A stretch of DNA of 27,264 nucleotides from Flavobacteriaceae bacterium (GCA_030829155.1 JAURBD010000008.1:1-27264), one strand, 5' to 3'; numbered from the stretch's first letter, positions 14,681 to 23,928 are shown. Program-made: numbers and translations. The notes: generated by a model from the sequence alone, not told the origin.

Positions 14681-15904
14681 ATGAAAAGATTACATCGGAA
14701 TACTGCCCAAGGCATCGTTGATGCACTATCAAACATATTTTATAAATTTGGAAAAGCTACTCGAGTTTTAGAAAAGATAAATCTTGCAAACCCCAAATGG
14801 GGAGCTCGCGACCGCAACAATGTTCATCTGGTAACTTATGAAATCATAAGATGGAAGGATTACTACTGTTTTTTGTCGGGTACTGATAATAACTTGACTG
14901 ATGTACCAAAGCTCTGGAAGCTACTAGGAACCTGGTTGGTTGTAAATTCAATCGAACTACCCAACTGGGAGGAGTTCACTGACATAGATGTGAAACAAAT
15001 ACAAGCCAATCAAAAAGAAAAAGTTACTTCTGAAATTTCAAAATCAATTCCAAACTGGCTCCATGAAAGAGGTGAAAAAGAACTCTCTGAAAAATGGGAT
15101 GATGAAATTGAAGCTCTAAACTTTCAAGCAAAATTGATTCTTAGAGTCAATAGAATTGTGATTTCACCAAAAAAACTTCAACAAGAATTACTGGACAAGT
15201 ACCAAATTGAAGCCGAGTTCATCAAAGGATATGAAGATGCTTTATTATTACAAAAAAGAAAAAATCTTCGGAAGAACCCTTTGTACCTTAAAGGATGCTT
15301 TGAAATACAAGATGCCAATTCACAAAAAATAGCTTCTTTTGTGGAAGTAAAACCAGGAATGAAGGTAATTGATGGATGTGCGGGGGCCGGAGGGAAAACT
15401 CTTCATTTGGCTTCTTTAATGCGAAATAGAGGGGAAATTATTGCTTTGGACATCGAAAAAAATAAAATCAAAGAATTGTCCAAACGAGCTCGAAGAAATA
15501 ATGTTAAATGCATCACAAAAAGTTGGGTCGGTGACGCGGAATACAAAAAGTCTCTGACCCGATGGGCTGATCGGGTTCTAATTGATGCCCCATGCAGTGG
15601 TCTAGGTACTTTAAAACGAAATCCTGAATTGAAATGGAAACTAACTCATGAAAGTATTTTAGAGGTTATCAGACTTCAACGAGAAATACTCTTAGAACAA
15701 TCCAAATGGGTTAAAGAGGGTGGAAAACTTATCTACGCGACCTGTTCCGTACTAGCCAGTGAAAACCAAAGTCAAATCCAATGGTTTTTAAACCAAGATG
15801 AAGGAGCATATTTTAGCATAGAAAAAGAAGAGTTTCTTTATGCTCATAAAACTGGCTTCGACGGTTTTTATGCCGCTCGATTGGTTCGAAATGTTTGTGG
15901 ATAA
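14681..15904 (+). CDS. RsmB/NOP-family SAM-dependent RNA (cytosine-5) methyltransferase
   Basis: This 407-residue enzyme has a helical N-terminal region (about 1-140) of the RsmB/NusB-like kind, an RNA-binding middle and a Rossmann methyltransferase domain. Motif I is VIDGCAGAGGKTLHLASL; the cysteine motifs are DAPCSGLGTLKRNPELKW (Cys305) and YATCSVLASENQSQIQWF (Cys355), one the nucleophile and one for product release in m5C methyltransferases. The target is probably 16S rRNA C967 or a related site, but flavobacteria carry several relatives and the exact site is uncertain. It is 42 bp from the preceding sigma operon and has a TAAATTCG box, one mismatch from consensus, at 14666-14673, so it may be leaderless or cotranscribed. 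Confidence 0.87.
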   Translation: MKRLHRNTAQGIVDALSNIFYKFGKATRVLEKINLANPKWGARDRNNVHLVTYEIIRWKDYYCFLSGTDNNLTDVPKLWKLLGTWLVVNSIELPNWEEFTDIDVKQIQANQKEKVTSEISKSIPNWLHERGEKELSEKWDDEIEALNFQAKLILRVNRIVISPKKLQQELLDKYQIEAEFIKGYEDALLLQKRKNLRKNPLYLKGCFEIQDANSQKIASFVEVKPGMKVIDGCAGAGGKTLHLASLMRNRGEIIALDIEKNKIKELSKRARRNNVKCITKSWVGDAEYKKSLTRWADRVLIDAPCSGLGTLKRNPELKWKLTHESILEVIRLQREILLEQSKWVKEGGKLIYATCSVLASENQSQIQWFLNQDEGAYFSIEKEEFLYAHKTGFDGFYAARLVRNVCG

Positions 15905-15963
15905 CATTGGGAAAACTGGACGAAAAAGCTCAAGAATTCAGAGGGCCTCTTGTATAAAATTAT

Positions 15964-15975
15964 CGTAAATTTACG
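15964..15975. promoter_or_regulatory. Palindrome and near-consensus -7 box upstream of purL
   Basis: CGTAAATTTACG is a perfect 12-bp palindrome centred about 27 bp before the purL ATG. It contains TAAATTTA (15966-15973), one base from TAnnTTTG, so it may be the -7 element, an operator, or both. A TTG at 15950-15952 is too close (13 bp) to be an ideal -33 element. Confidence 0.3.
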
Positions 15976-15996
15976 GCTTAGAAATACATACTGTCT

Positions 15997-18900
15997 ATGA
16001 TCTACTTTTTTGGCTTACCGCAAGAAGATATTTTTGCTGTCGAAACAAAAAAAAGCCTTTCCGCTGAAGCAAAACAAAAGTTACAATGGTTATTCGGTGA
16101 CTTCCCTGTTATCGATCCAAAAAATCTTTCTGGAAGTTTCTTTGGGCCGCGTGCAACAATGATTACACCCTGGAGTACAAATGCCGTTGAGATCACACAA
16201 AACATGGGAATCAAAGGTATTTCTCGAATCGAAAAATATACCCCCGAGGCCAAATCAAATGTAATTGACTACATGTTAGTTCAAAACTTTAAAGGTTTAA
16301 ATAATGAAATATTCGAAACCGAAATAACTCCAGAAAAGGTAAATCTAATTGATAATATTGCTGAATTTAATACCAAAGAAGGTTTAGCTTTAAATGAGGA
16401 TGAGGTTGATTATCTTGAAGCATTATCAAAACAATTGAGACGCCAACTAACCGATTCGGAGGTGTTTGGATTCTCTCAAGTTAATTCTGAACATTGTAGG
16501 CATAAAATTTTTAATGGTACATTTATAATTGACCAACAAGAAAAAGTTCAAAGTCTTTTTCAGATGATCAAAGAAACATCAAAACAAAACCCAAACACCA
16601 TTGTTTCGGCCTACAAAGATAATGTAGCTTTTATTGAAGGTCCAATTATTGAACAGTTTGCTCCCAAAAAAGGAGATGGGCCTAGTTCTTATGAAAAAAA
16701 AACAATAGAAAGTGTTCTTTCTTTAAAAGCAGAAACGCACAACTTCCCAACTACGGTAGAACCTTTTAATGGTGCTGCGACGGGATCGGGTGGTGAAATT
16801 AGAGATCGACTTGCTGGTGGAAAAGGGTCTTTACCTCTTGCAGGAACGGCAGTTTACATGACTCCTTACTCTCGGGTATCCAAAGATAATTCATGGGAGA
16901 ATGGATTTCCAAAACGCGAATGGTTGTATCAAACTCCTCTTGATATCTTAATCAAAGCTTCTAATGGAGCTTCAGATTTTGGAAATAAATTTGGCCAGCC
17001 CTTAATTGCTGGCTCAGTTTTAACATTTGAACACCAAGAAGGAAATCATAAACTTGGATATGATAAAGTCATCATGCAGGCGGGAGGAATTGGGTTTGGA
17101 AAAAAAGATCAAGCTCAAAAAGACACTCCCTCAAAAGGAGATCGCATCATAATTCTAGGTGGAGACAATTACAGAATTGGAATGGGTGGTGCGGCAGTTT
17201 CCTCTGCAAATACTGGAGCTTTTGGAAATTCGATCGAACTCAATGCAATACAGCGTTCAAATCCCGAAATGCAAAAAAGAATTGCTAATGCGATTAGAGC
17301 TTTAGTTGAAAGCGCTCATAACCCCATCATCTCAATTCACGATCATGGTGCTGGTGGTCATTTAAACTGTTTATCTGAACTCGTTGAAGAAACAGGAGGT
17401 GCAATTGAAATAGATAAACTTCCATTAGGAGACCCTACTCTATCCGCTAAAGAGATCATTGGAAATGAGTCTCAAGAACGTATGGGTTTGATCTTGTCAG
17501 AAAAAGATGCTCATATTCTTGAAAAAATAGCCTCTCGAGAGCGGGCTCCATTTTATGATGTAGGCGTTGTTACAGATAACAAGCATTTTTCTTTTTATTC
17601 TGAAAAATCAAATGAAACCCCAATTGACCTTGATTTAAGCGCTCTTTTTGGTAGTTCTCCTAAAACTTTGATGAACGATCACTCAGCTAAAGTTTTGTAT
17701 AAAAAAATAAATTACACAGAATCTGCCCTGAATGAATACCTCGATCAGGTTTTACAAATTGAAGCAGTCGCATGTAAAGATTGGCTAACCAATAAAGTAG
17801 ATCGATGTGTTACAGGTCGTGTTGCTCAACAACAATGTGTTGGCGAACTTCAACTGCCTTTGAGTAATTGTGGGGTAATTTCACTCGATTACACAGGCAC
17901 CAATGGAATTGCAACCTCATTAGGCCACTCGCCTTTAACTGGGCTTATTGACCCCAAAAAGGGAAGTATAAATGGAATTGCAGAATCTCTCACAAATTTG
18001 GTTTGGGCGCCTTTAGAAGAGGGATTAAAATCTGTTTCTCTATCTGCAAATTGGATGTGGCCTTGTAATAATCCAGGGGAAGATGCTCGATTATACCAAG
18101 CTGTCCAGGCTTGTTCAGAATTTACTATTGCTTTAGGAATAAATATTCCAACTGGAAAAGATTCTCTTTCCATGAAACAAAAATACAAGGATCAAGAAGT
18201 AAAAGCACCTGGAACAGTTATAATCTCTGCTGCAGCACAATGTAAAGACGTCACCAACATCATTACCCCAGTATTGAAAACAAAAGGAGGAGATCTTTAT
18301 TACCTCGATTTATCTCAAGATGAATTTCATCTGGGAGGTTCATCATTTGCTCAAACACAGAATGCAATTGGAAATCAAGCTCCAACAGTAAAAGACGCTC
18401 CGTATTTTGTAAAAGCATTCAATAAGATTCAAGAATTGATTCAAAACGATATTATTAGTTCTGGACACGATATTGGATCTGGCGGGTTGATTACCTCTGT
18501 TCTTGAACTGTGTTTTCCCAGCCTTAATATCGGTCTTGATCTTGATTTAAGTACCCTTGGAGAAAAGGATATCATACGGGTTTTATTTTCTGAAAAAATT
18601 GGAGTTCTACTTCAATCCACCGAAGACCTAGCAGCACATTTTGATGCAAAGGGTATTTTATGTAGAAAAATTGGAAGTGTCCGAACTGATTCAAAAGTTA
18701 CTCTAAAAAACTATGATTTAAAAGTTGAATTTTCAGTAGATCAATTACGAAAAACTTGGAATAACACTTCTGCACTTTTAGATGCAGAACAAACTGAAAA
18801 ATATTGTTCGGCTGATCGATCCAAGAACCTAGATCAACTTCCTCTTCAATTTAAATTTCCAAAAGATTTTAACGGAAAATTAAATGCTATTCCTAAATCA

Positions 18901-19644
18901 AAAATTAAGGCTGCAGTTATTCGCGAAAAAGGAAGTAATTCTGAAAGAGAGATGGCCTATGCGATGCAGCTTGCTGGTTTTGATGTTCGAGATGTTCATA
19001 TGACTGATCTTATCGAAGGAAGAGAAACCTTAGAAGACCTGAACTTTATTGTTGCAGTTGGAGGTTTTTCAAATTCCGATGTATTGGGTTCTGCAAAAGG
19101 ATGGGCAGGTGCTTTCAAATACAATAAAAAAGCAAAAAAATCATTAGACAATTTTTTTGCAAGACCCGACACTCTCTCTTTAGGAGTATGCAACGGGTGT
19201 CAACTTTTTGTTGAACTGGGATTAATCAATCCAAAGCATTCGGTTAAACCTAAAATGCTTCATAATAAATCCGGTAAATTCGAATGTATCTTTTCGACAG
19301 TAACAATTAGTGACAGTAGTTCTATTTTACTAAAAGGGTTAGAAGGAAGCACTCTTGGAGTTTGGTCTGCTCATGCAGAGGGTAGATTCTCTCTTCCAGA
19401 GGCAGAATCAAATTATCAAATTCCAGGGAAATACAGTTATGCAGAATACCCTGCAAATCCAAATGGTTCGGACTACAATACTGCCATGCTTTGTAGTGAA
19501 GATGGAAGACATTTGGTTATGATGCCACACCTTGAACGTTCAACATTTCCATGGAATTGGGGACATTATGCCAAGGGTAGAACAGATGAAGTTTCTCCAT
19601 GGATAATTGCTTTTGAAAATGCTTATAAATGGCTAATCCCATAA
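15997..19644 (+). CDS. purL: Phosphoribosylformylglycinamidine synthase, single-chain
   Basis: This 1215-residue fused FGAM synthase catalyses step four of purine synthesis (FGAR + Gln + ATP to FGAM). It combines the PurS-like N-terminal part (about 1-140), a linker with FSQVNSEHCRHKIFNG, two AIR-synthase-like halves (LKAETHNFPTTVEPFNGAAT with the GGEIRDRLAGGKG loop; later GVISLDYTGTNGIATSLGHS and SSGHDIGSGGLITSVLEL), and a C-terminal class I glutaminase. The glutaminase triad is in GVCNGCQLFVELG (Cys1065), and MPHLERSTFPW supplies His1178 and Glu1180. Length is that of the proteobacterial/eukaryotic large PurL rather than the split Bacillus PurSLQ. The ATG at 15997 gives the expected MIYFFGL start. 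No other purine gene is adjacent. Confidence 0.96.
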   Translation: MIYFFGLPQEDIFAVETKKSLSAEAKQKLQWLFGDFPVIDPKNLSGSFFGPRATMITPWSTNAVEITQNMGIKGISRIEKYTPEAKSNVIDYMLVQNFKGLNNEIFETEITPEKVNLIDNIAEFNTKEGLALNEDEVDYLEALSKQLRRQLTDSEVFGFSQVNSEHCRHKIFNGTFIIDQQEKVQSLFQMIKETSKQNPNTIVSAYKDNVAFIEGPIIEQFAPKKGDGPSSYEKKTIESVLSLKAETHNFPTTVEPFNGAATGSGGEIRDRLAGGKGSLPLAGTAVYMTPYSRVSKDNSWENGFPKREWLYQTPLDILIKASNGASDFGNKFGQPLIAGSVLTFEHQEGNHKLGYDKVIMQAGGIGFGKKDQAQKDTPSKGDRIIILGGDNYRIGMGGAAVSSANTGAFGNSIELNAIQRSNPEMQKRIANAIRALVESAHNPIISIHDHGAGGHLNCLSELVEETGGAIEIDKLPLGDPTLSAKEIIGNESQERMGLILSEKDAHILEKIASRERAPFYDVGVVTDNKHFSFYSEKSNETPIDLDLSALFGSSPKTLMNDHSAKVLYKKINYTESALNEYLDQVLQIEAVACKDWLTNKVDRCVTGRVAQQQCVGELQLPLSNCGVISLDYTGTNGIATSLGHSPLTGLIDPKKGSINGIAESLTNLVWAPLEEGLKSVSLSANWMWPCNNPGEDARLYQAVQACSEFTIALGINIPTGKDSLSMKQKYKDQEVKAPGTVIISAAAQCKDVTNIITPVLKTKGGDLYYLDLSQDEFHLGGSSFAQTQNAIGNQAPTVKDAPYFVKAFNKIQELIQNDIISSGHDIGSGGLITSVLELCFPSLNIGLDLDLSTLGEKDIIRVLFSEKIGVLLQSTEDLAAHFDAKGILCRKIGSVRTDSKVTLKNYDLKVEFSVDQLRKTWNNTSALLDAEQTEKYCSADRSKNLDQLPLQFKFPKDFNGKLNAIPKSKIKAAVIREKGSNSEREMAYAMQLAGFDVRDVHMTDLIEGRETLEDLNFIVAVGGFSNSDVLGSAKGWAGAFKYNKKAKKSLDNFFARPDTLSLGVCNGCQLFVELGLINPKHSVKPKMLHNKSGKFECIFSTVTISDSSSILLKGLEGSTLGVWSAHAEGRFSLPEAESNYQIPGKYSYAEYPANPNGSDYNTAMLCSEDGRHLVMMPHLERSTFPWNWGHYAKGRTDEVSPWIIAFENAYKWLIP

Positions 19645-19733
19645 AAAAATTATCTACTTAATCTGGGACTAGATTTACATATACTTTCATAGTTCAAAAA
19701 TATTTGGGTACATTTAGTAATTAAATTAATAAA

Positions 19734-21503
19734 ATGAAACCAACAAAGCTTTTTGAGTTTATTGAAATTCAAAGAAATAAAACACCACTAGAAAAGTCTG
19801 TAACTACAAAATACAATGGGGAATGGCAAAGCCTTTCAACCGAGGACTTTTATCAGAAAGTACAACAAATAAGCCGTTCTTTAGTCAAATTAGGAGTTAA
19901 AAAAGGGGATAAAATTGCTTTGATATCAACAAATAATAGAACCGAATGGTGTATAATGGATTTGGGTATCTTACAGCTTGGAGCTGTTACTGTACCTATT
20001 TACCCAACGATTACTGGTCCTGAATATCAATATGTATTGAATCATTCAGAGAGTCAATATTGTTTTATTTCAGATGCTGAAATTCTAGAAAAGTTAAACA
20101 CTGTAAGAAAAGACATTCCAAAGCTGAAAGAGGTTTATTCTTTTGATTCTATTCCGAATTGCTCTTCCTGGACTTCGCTTTTAAGTGAAGAAGAAGATTC
20201 AAAAATACAGGAACTTGTTGAAGCTGCTAAATTAGCTGTTGATCCAGAAGATTTAGCTACCATCATTTATACTTCTGGAACAACAGGAGTTCCAAAAGGA
20301 GTTATGCTTAACCACCACAACATCGTTTCCAATGTACTTTCTAGTTCAAAAAGATTACCACTTGATATTGGAAAAACACATGCGTTGAGTTTTTTACCAG
20401 TTTGTCACATCTATGAACGGGTTATTCTCTATATATATTACTATAAAGGCATTGGTATTTATTTTGCAGAATCTATCGAAAAGATATCAGAAAATCTTCA
20501 AGAAGTACAACCTTACTTTATGACTGCAGTACCGAGACTATTAGAAAAGGTTTACGATAAAATATACGCTAAAGGATCTGAATTGGAGGGTATTAAGAAA
20601 AAACTGTTTTACTGGGCTGTCGACTTGGGACTGCGTTATGAACCTTATGGAGCCAATGGATTTCTTTATGAATTGAAATTAAAAATAGCTCGAAAGTTAA
20701 TTTTTTCAAAATGGAAAGCAGCCTTAGGAGGTAATTTACACACCATCAGTTCTGGAAGTGCAGCACTCCAACCTCGTCTAGCTCGAGTTTTCAGTGCAGC
20801 CGGGATAACCATTTCAGAAGGTTATGGTTTGACCGAAACAGCACCAGTTTTGACGGTAAGTGATATCAACAACAAAGGCCTAAAATTTGGCTGTGTTGGA
20901 AAACCTATTGATGGTATTGAAATCAAAATAGCCGAAGACGGTGAAATCTTATGTAAAGGACCCAATGTTATGCAAGGATATTACAAAGATGAAAAGAAAA
21001 CTGCTGAAGTTATTCAAAATGGGTATTTTCATACAGGAGATATTGGAGAAATAGATGCAGATGGTTTTCTAAAAATAACCGATCGAAAAAAACAGTTATT
21101 CAAAACCTCAGGAGGAAAATATATCGCTCCTCAGTTAATTGAAAACAAAATGAAACAGTCACTTTTTATTGAACAAATTATGGTCATAGGTGAAGGTCAA
21201 AAAATGCCAGCAGCTTTAATTCAACCAGCTTTTGAATACATTGCTACATGGATTGAAGACCAAAAACTCAATATTGATTCTTCACCCAAAGCAATTTGTT
21301 CTTGTCAAGAGGTAAAAGATGCAATTCAGAAAGATATCGACGAGTATAACCCAACATTTGGAAAATGGGAACAAGTCAAGAAATTTGAACTTACTCCTGA
21401 ATTGTGGAGCATCGAACTCGGACACCTCACTCCAACCATGAAAGTTAAAAGAAAGGCTGTCAAAGAGAGATACAAAGCTTTATTCGATAAAATTTATCAA
21501 TAA
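19734..21503 (+). CDS. Long-chain fatty acid-CoA ligase
   Basis: This 589-residue AMP-forming ligase activates fatty acids to acyl-CoA through an acyl-adenylate. The P-loop is YTSGTTGVPKGVML (179-192); further motifs are SEGYGLTETAPVLTVSD, HTGDIGEIDADGFLKITDRK and the C-terminal LTPTMKVKRK with the presumed adenylation Lys570 or 572. Length and motif set match FadD15-type long-chain ligases; chain length is not predictable. It precedes marR and an acyl-CoA dehydrogenase gene, consistent with beta-oxidation. The 120-bp gap to marR contains a hairpin with a T-run, so it may be transcribed separately from them. Confidence 0.92.
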   Translation: MKPTKLFEFIEIQRNKTPLEKSVTTKYNGEWQSLSTEDFYQKVQQISRSLVKLGVKKGDKIALISTNNRTEWCIMDLGILQLGAVTVPIYPTITGPEYQYVLNHSESQYCFISDAEILEKLNTVRKDIPKLKEVYSFDSIPNCSSWTSLLSEEEDSKIQELVEAAKLAVDPEDLATIIYTSGTTGVPKGVMLNHHNIVSNVLSSSKRLPLDIGKTHALSFLPVCHIYERVILYIYYYKGIGIYFAESIEKISENLQEVQPYFMTAVPRLLEKVYDKIYAKGSELEGIKKKLFYWAVDLGLRYEPYGANGFLYELKLKIARKLIFSKWKAALGGNLHTISSGSAALQPRLARVFSAAGITISEGYGLTETAPVLTVSDINNKGLKFGCVGKPIDGIEIKIAEDGEILCKGPNVMQGYYKDEKKTAEVIQNGYFHTGDIGEIDADGFLKITDRKKQLFKTSGGKYIAPQLIENKMKQSLFIEQIMVIGEGQKMPAALIQPAFEYIATWIEDQKLNIDSSPKAICSCQEVKDAIQKDIDEYNPTFGKWEQVKKFELTPELWSIELGHLTPTMKVKRKAVKERYKALFDKIYQ

Positions 21504-21543
21504 CATAAACCCCTTATAATGATGGTTTTATGTTTACCCATAT

Positions 21544-21593
21544 ACTATGCACGCATAATTATGTAAGCATAATTATGCGTGCATAGTTTTTTT
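21544..21593 (+). promoter_or_regulatory. 44-bp compound palindrome: likely MarR operator and possible fadD terminator
   Basis: Two perfect 20-bp arms (21544-21563 and 21568-21587) surround a TAAG centre. Each arm contains the 10-bp self-complementary core CATAATTATG (21554-21563 and 21568-21577), so the element is both a large inverted repeat and a tandem pair of palindromes 14 bp apart. It is followed by T6 (21588-21593), so as RNA it could terminate fadD. Its right arm covers the expected -33 position of a promoter whose TATCTTTG -7 box is at 21597-21604, as expected for an operator bound by the adjacent MarR regulator. Confidence 0.75.
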
Positions 21594-21596
21594 AAC

Positions 21597-21604
21597 TATC
21601 TTTG
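21597..21604 (+). promoter_or_regulatory. -7 box of the marR / acyl-CoA dehydrogenase promoter
   Basis: TATCTTTG is an exact TAnnTTTG match 20 bp before the GTG start of marR. No TTG lies at -33; that position falls in the right arm of the large palindrome, so a bound repressor would block it. Confidence 0.55.
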
Positions 21605-21624
21605 ATAAAATCAAAAAATATAGA

Positions 21625-22062
21625 GTGAAACAGGTTACCATAGAATATGCTTTAAGAACTACTTGGCAGTTAATTACGAACATGTACAACGAAAAAGCCT
21701 CGGAGTATGACTCAACCATGTCAATGGGTTTTACACTACTTTCTATTGATGCTGAAGGAACACCATCTACTGCATTGGGACCAAAAATGGGAATGGAACC
21801 TACAAGCCTTTCTAGAATCTTAAACACAATGGAAGAGCGGGGTTACATTGCCAGAAAACCCAATCCAAACGATGGTCGTGGTGTCTTGATTTATTTAACC
21901 GAACAAGGCAAAGAAAAAAGAGACCTTTCAAAAAAAACAGTTCTTGATTTTAATAATTCTATTCTAAATCATGTTGATGAACAAAAAATGAAATATTTTT
22001 TTGAAGTGATCAGTTTTATTAAAGAAAAGGTTGAAAAAGAGGAATTAATACATATTAAATAA
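21625..22062 (+). CDS. MarR-family transcriptional regulator
   Basis: This 145-residue winged-helix repressor of the MarR family would bind DNA as a dimer. The DNA-binding core is TPSTALGPKMGMEPTSLSRI followed by LNTMEERGYIARKPNPNDGR, with the NDGR wing and YLTEQGKEKR typical of MarR. The start is a GTG (21625-21627); no in-frame ATG lies just upstream and the N-terminus VTIEYALRTTWQLITNMYNE aligns with the dimerisation helix. In flavobacteria this regulator is usually linked to fatty-acid oxidation genes, so the effector may be an acyl-CoA; this is inference. It is 11 bp ahead of the acyl-CoA dehydrogenase gene, and the large palindrome just upstream suggests autoregulation. Confidence 0.9.
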   Translation: MKQVTIEYALRTTWQLITNMYNEKASEYDSTMSMGFTLLSIDAEGTPSTALGPKMGMEPTSLSRILNTMEERGYIARKPNPNDGRGVLIYLTEQGKEKRDLSKKTVLDFNNSILNHVDEQKMKYFFEVISFIKEKVEKEELIHIK

Positions 22063-22073
22063 TATCAATCCAA

Positions 22074-23870
22074 ATGGAAGAAACAAAAATCAATACACAA
22101 GGAGGAGGCTTTGTTGTTAACGAAACTAAAGCAAAAAATATTTTTACTCCTGAAGATTTTAGTGAAGAACAACTGATGATGAAAGAGTCAGTTCAAGAAT
22201 TTGTGAATAGAGATATCATTCCAAACAGAGAGCGTTTTGAACAAAAAGATTATGATTTAACTCGTGAGATGATGGCAAAAGCGGGAAGTCTTGGTTTTTT
22301 GGGGGTGGCTGTTCCCGAGGAATACAATGGATTGGGAATGCCTTTTACATCAACAATGTTGGTTTGTGATTATATTTCAGGCGCCAATGGATCTTTTTCA
22401 ACTGCTTTTGGGGCACACACTGGTATCGGTACAATGCCTATTACACTATACGGAAATGAGGAACAAAAACAGAAATATGTATCCAAACTGGCTACTGGAG
22501 AATGGTTTGGAGCCTATTGTTTAACTGAACCCGGTGCTGGTTCAGACGCAAATTCTGGAAAAACAAAAGCGGTTTTGTCTGAAGACGGTACACATTATAA
22601 AATTACAGGTCAAAAAATGTGGATTTCTAATGCAGGATTTGCGGATATATTCATTGTTTTTGCCCGTATTGAAGATGATAGAAACATTACAGGATTTATT
22701 GTCCCCAAAGACTTAGAAAATGGTATTACATTAGGAGATGAAGAAAGAAAGCTTGGCATTAAAGCTTCATCTACGCGTCAAGTTTTCTTCAACGACACCA
22801 TTGTCCCTGTTGAAAATATGCTTGCAGGAAGAGGAAACGGTTTTAAAATCGGAATGAATGCTCTTAATGTAGGTCGTATAAAACTAGCGGCTGCTTGTCT
22901 CGAGGCACAGAGAAATACCACCAGTTTAGCTGTTCAATACGCTACAGAGCGTGTTCAATTTAAAACCCCTATTGCACAATTCGGTGCAATTCAATTGAAA
23001 CTTGCCAATATGGCAACAAACACCTATGCTAGCGAATCAGCGAGCTACAGAGCTGCTTACGATATTGAAGAAAAAATTACCCAGCTCCTAGAAAATGGTC
23101 TTTCTCATCAAGAGGCTGAACTCAAGGGGGTTGAAGAATTTGCAATTGAGTGTTCTATCTTAAAGGTTTCTGTTTCTGAAAAGGCCCAAAACTGCACCGA
23201 TGAAGGAATCCAAATTTTTGGAGGTATGGGATTTTCAGCAGATGCACCTATGGAAATGGCATGGCGTGATGCTCGAATTGGAAGAATTTATGAAGGTACA
23301 AATGAAATTAATCGATTGCTTTCAATAGGAATGCTCTTGAAAAAAGCATTTAAAGGTGAAATTGATTTGATGGGACCAGCAACTGCTGTTGGTCAAGAAT
23401 TGATGCAAGGAATTCAAAAGGCTGAAATTTCTAATGAAGTTTTGGATGAAGAAAAACAATTGGTCAGAAATCTTAAAAAAGTACTTTTGATGATCACAGG
23501 ATCTGCGGTTCAAAAGTTTGGGCCAAAGTTTGATACTGAACAGCAAATTATTCTTGCACTTTCAGATATTCTAATAGAGATATATATTGCGGAATCTACT
23601 ATTCTTAGAACCGAAAAAAATTGTGCACGATTTGGTATTGAAACTCAAAAAAATCAATTAGAAATGACTCAATTATATTTATTTGATGCTATTGAGAAGA
23701 TTAATGCTAAAGGAAAGGAAGCTATTATTTCTTTTGCTGAGGGGGTAGAGTTGAAAGGTATGCTAGCTGGTTTGAAGAAATATACGGAATACCAAAATTA
23801 CCCGAACATCGTTGACCTTAGAAGAAGCATTGCTGCCAAGGTTATCCAAGAAAATAAATATCCGTTTTAA
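22074..23870 (+). CDS. Acyl-CoA dehydrogenase (long, VLCAD-like type)
   Basis: This 598-residue flavoenzyme would catalyse the first oxidation of acyl-CoA to enoyl-CoA with FAD. The usual ACAD fold covers about residues 30-420: AVPEEYNGLGMPFTSTMLVC, the flavin-binding CLTEPGAGSDANSGKTKAV and QKMWISNAGFADIFIVFAR, TDEGIQIFGGMGFSAD, and RIYEGTNEINRLL with the presumed catalytic Glu407. An extra C-terminal helical domain (about 430-598) is the feature of VLCAD/ACAD9-like enzymes. The first 25 or so residues (GGGFVVNETKAKNIFTPEDF) are also usual for this group. It follows marR by 11 bp and ends before a strong terminator. In many flavobacteria hydratase/dehydrogenase and thiolase genes lie between marR and this gene; they are absent here. 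Confidence 0.93.
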   Translation: MEETKINTQGGGFVVNETKAKNIFTPEDFSEEQLMMKESVQEFVNRDIIPNRERFEQKDYDLTREMMAKAGSLGFLGVAVPEEYNGLGMPFTSTMLVCDYISGANGSFSTAFGAHTGIGTMPITLYGNEEQKQKYVSKLATGEWFGAYCLTEPGAGSDANSGKTKAVLSEDGTHYKITGQKMWISNAGFADIFIVFARIEDDRNITGFIVPKDLENGITLGDEERKLGIKASSTRQVFFNDTIVPVENMLAGRGNGFKIGMNALNVGRIKLAAACLEAQRNTTSLAVQYATERVQFKTPIAQFGAIQLKLANMATNTYASESASYRAAYDIEEKITQLLENGLSHQEAELKGVEEFAIECSILKVSVSEKAQNCTDEGIQIFGGMGFSADAPMEMAWRDARIGRIYEGTNEINRLLSIGMLLKKAFKGEIDLMGPATAVGQELMQGIQKAEISNEVLDEEKQLVRNLKKVLLMITGSAVQKFGPKFDTEQQIILALSDILIEIYIAESTILRTEKNCARFGIETQKNQLEMTQLYLFDAIEKINAKGKEAIISFAEGVELKGMLAGLKKYTEYQNYPNIVDLRRSIAAKVIQENKYPF

Positions 23871-23896
23871 TTTTAGATTATATTTTGTTTTGTTTT

Positions 23897-23928
23897 AAAA
23901 AACCTACAATCCTGATTGTAGGTTTTTT
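23897..23928 (+). terminator. Rho-independent terminator after acyl-CoA dehydrogenase
   Basis: Arms AAAAAACCTACAAT (23897-23910) and ATTGTAGGTTTTTT (23915-23928) pair perfectly around a 4-nt loop, with a T-run on the plus strand and an A-run at the other side that would allow it to work in both directions. It lies 26 bp past the stop codon. Confidence 0.88.

Noticed and set aside
21504..21533. Imperfect hairpin right after the fatty acid-CoA ligase stop (CATAAACC / GGTTTTATG)
   Set aside because: It needs a bulge and a long loop and has no good T-run; the perfect palindrome downstream is the better terminator candidate.
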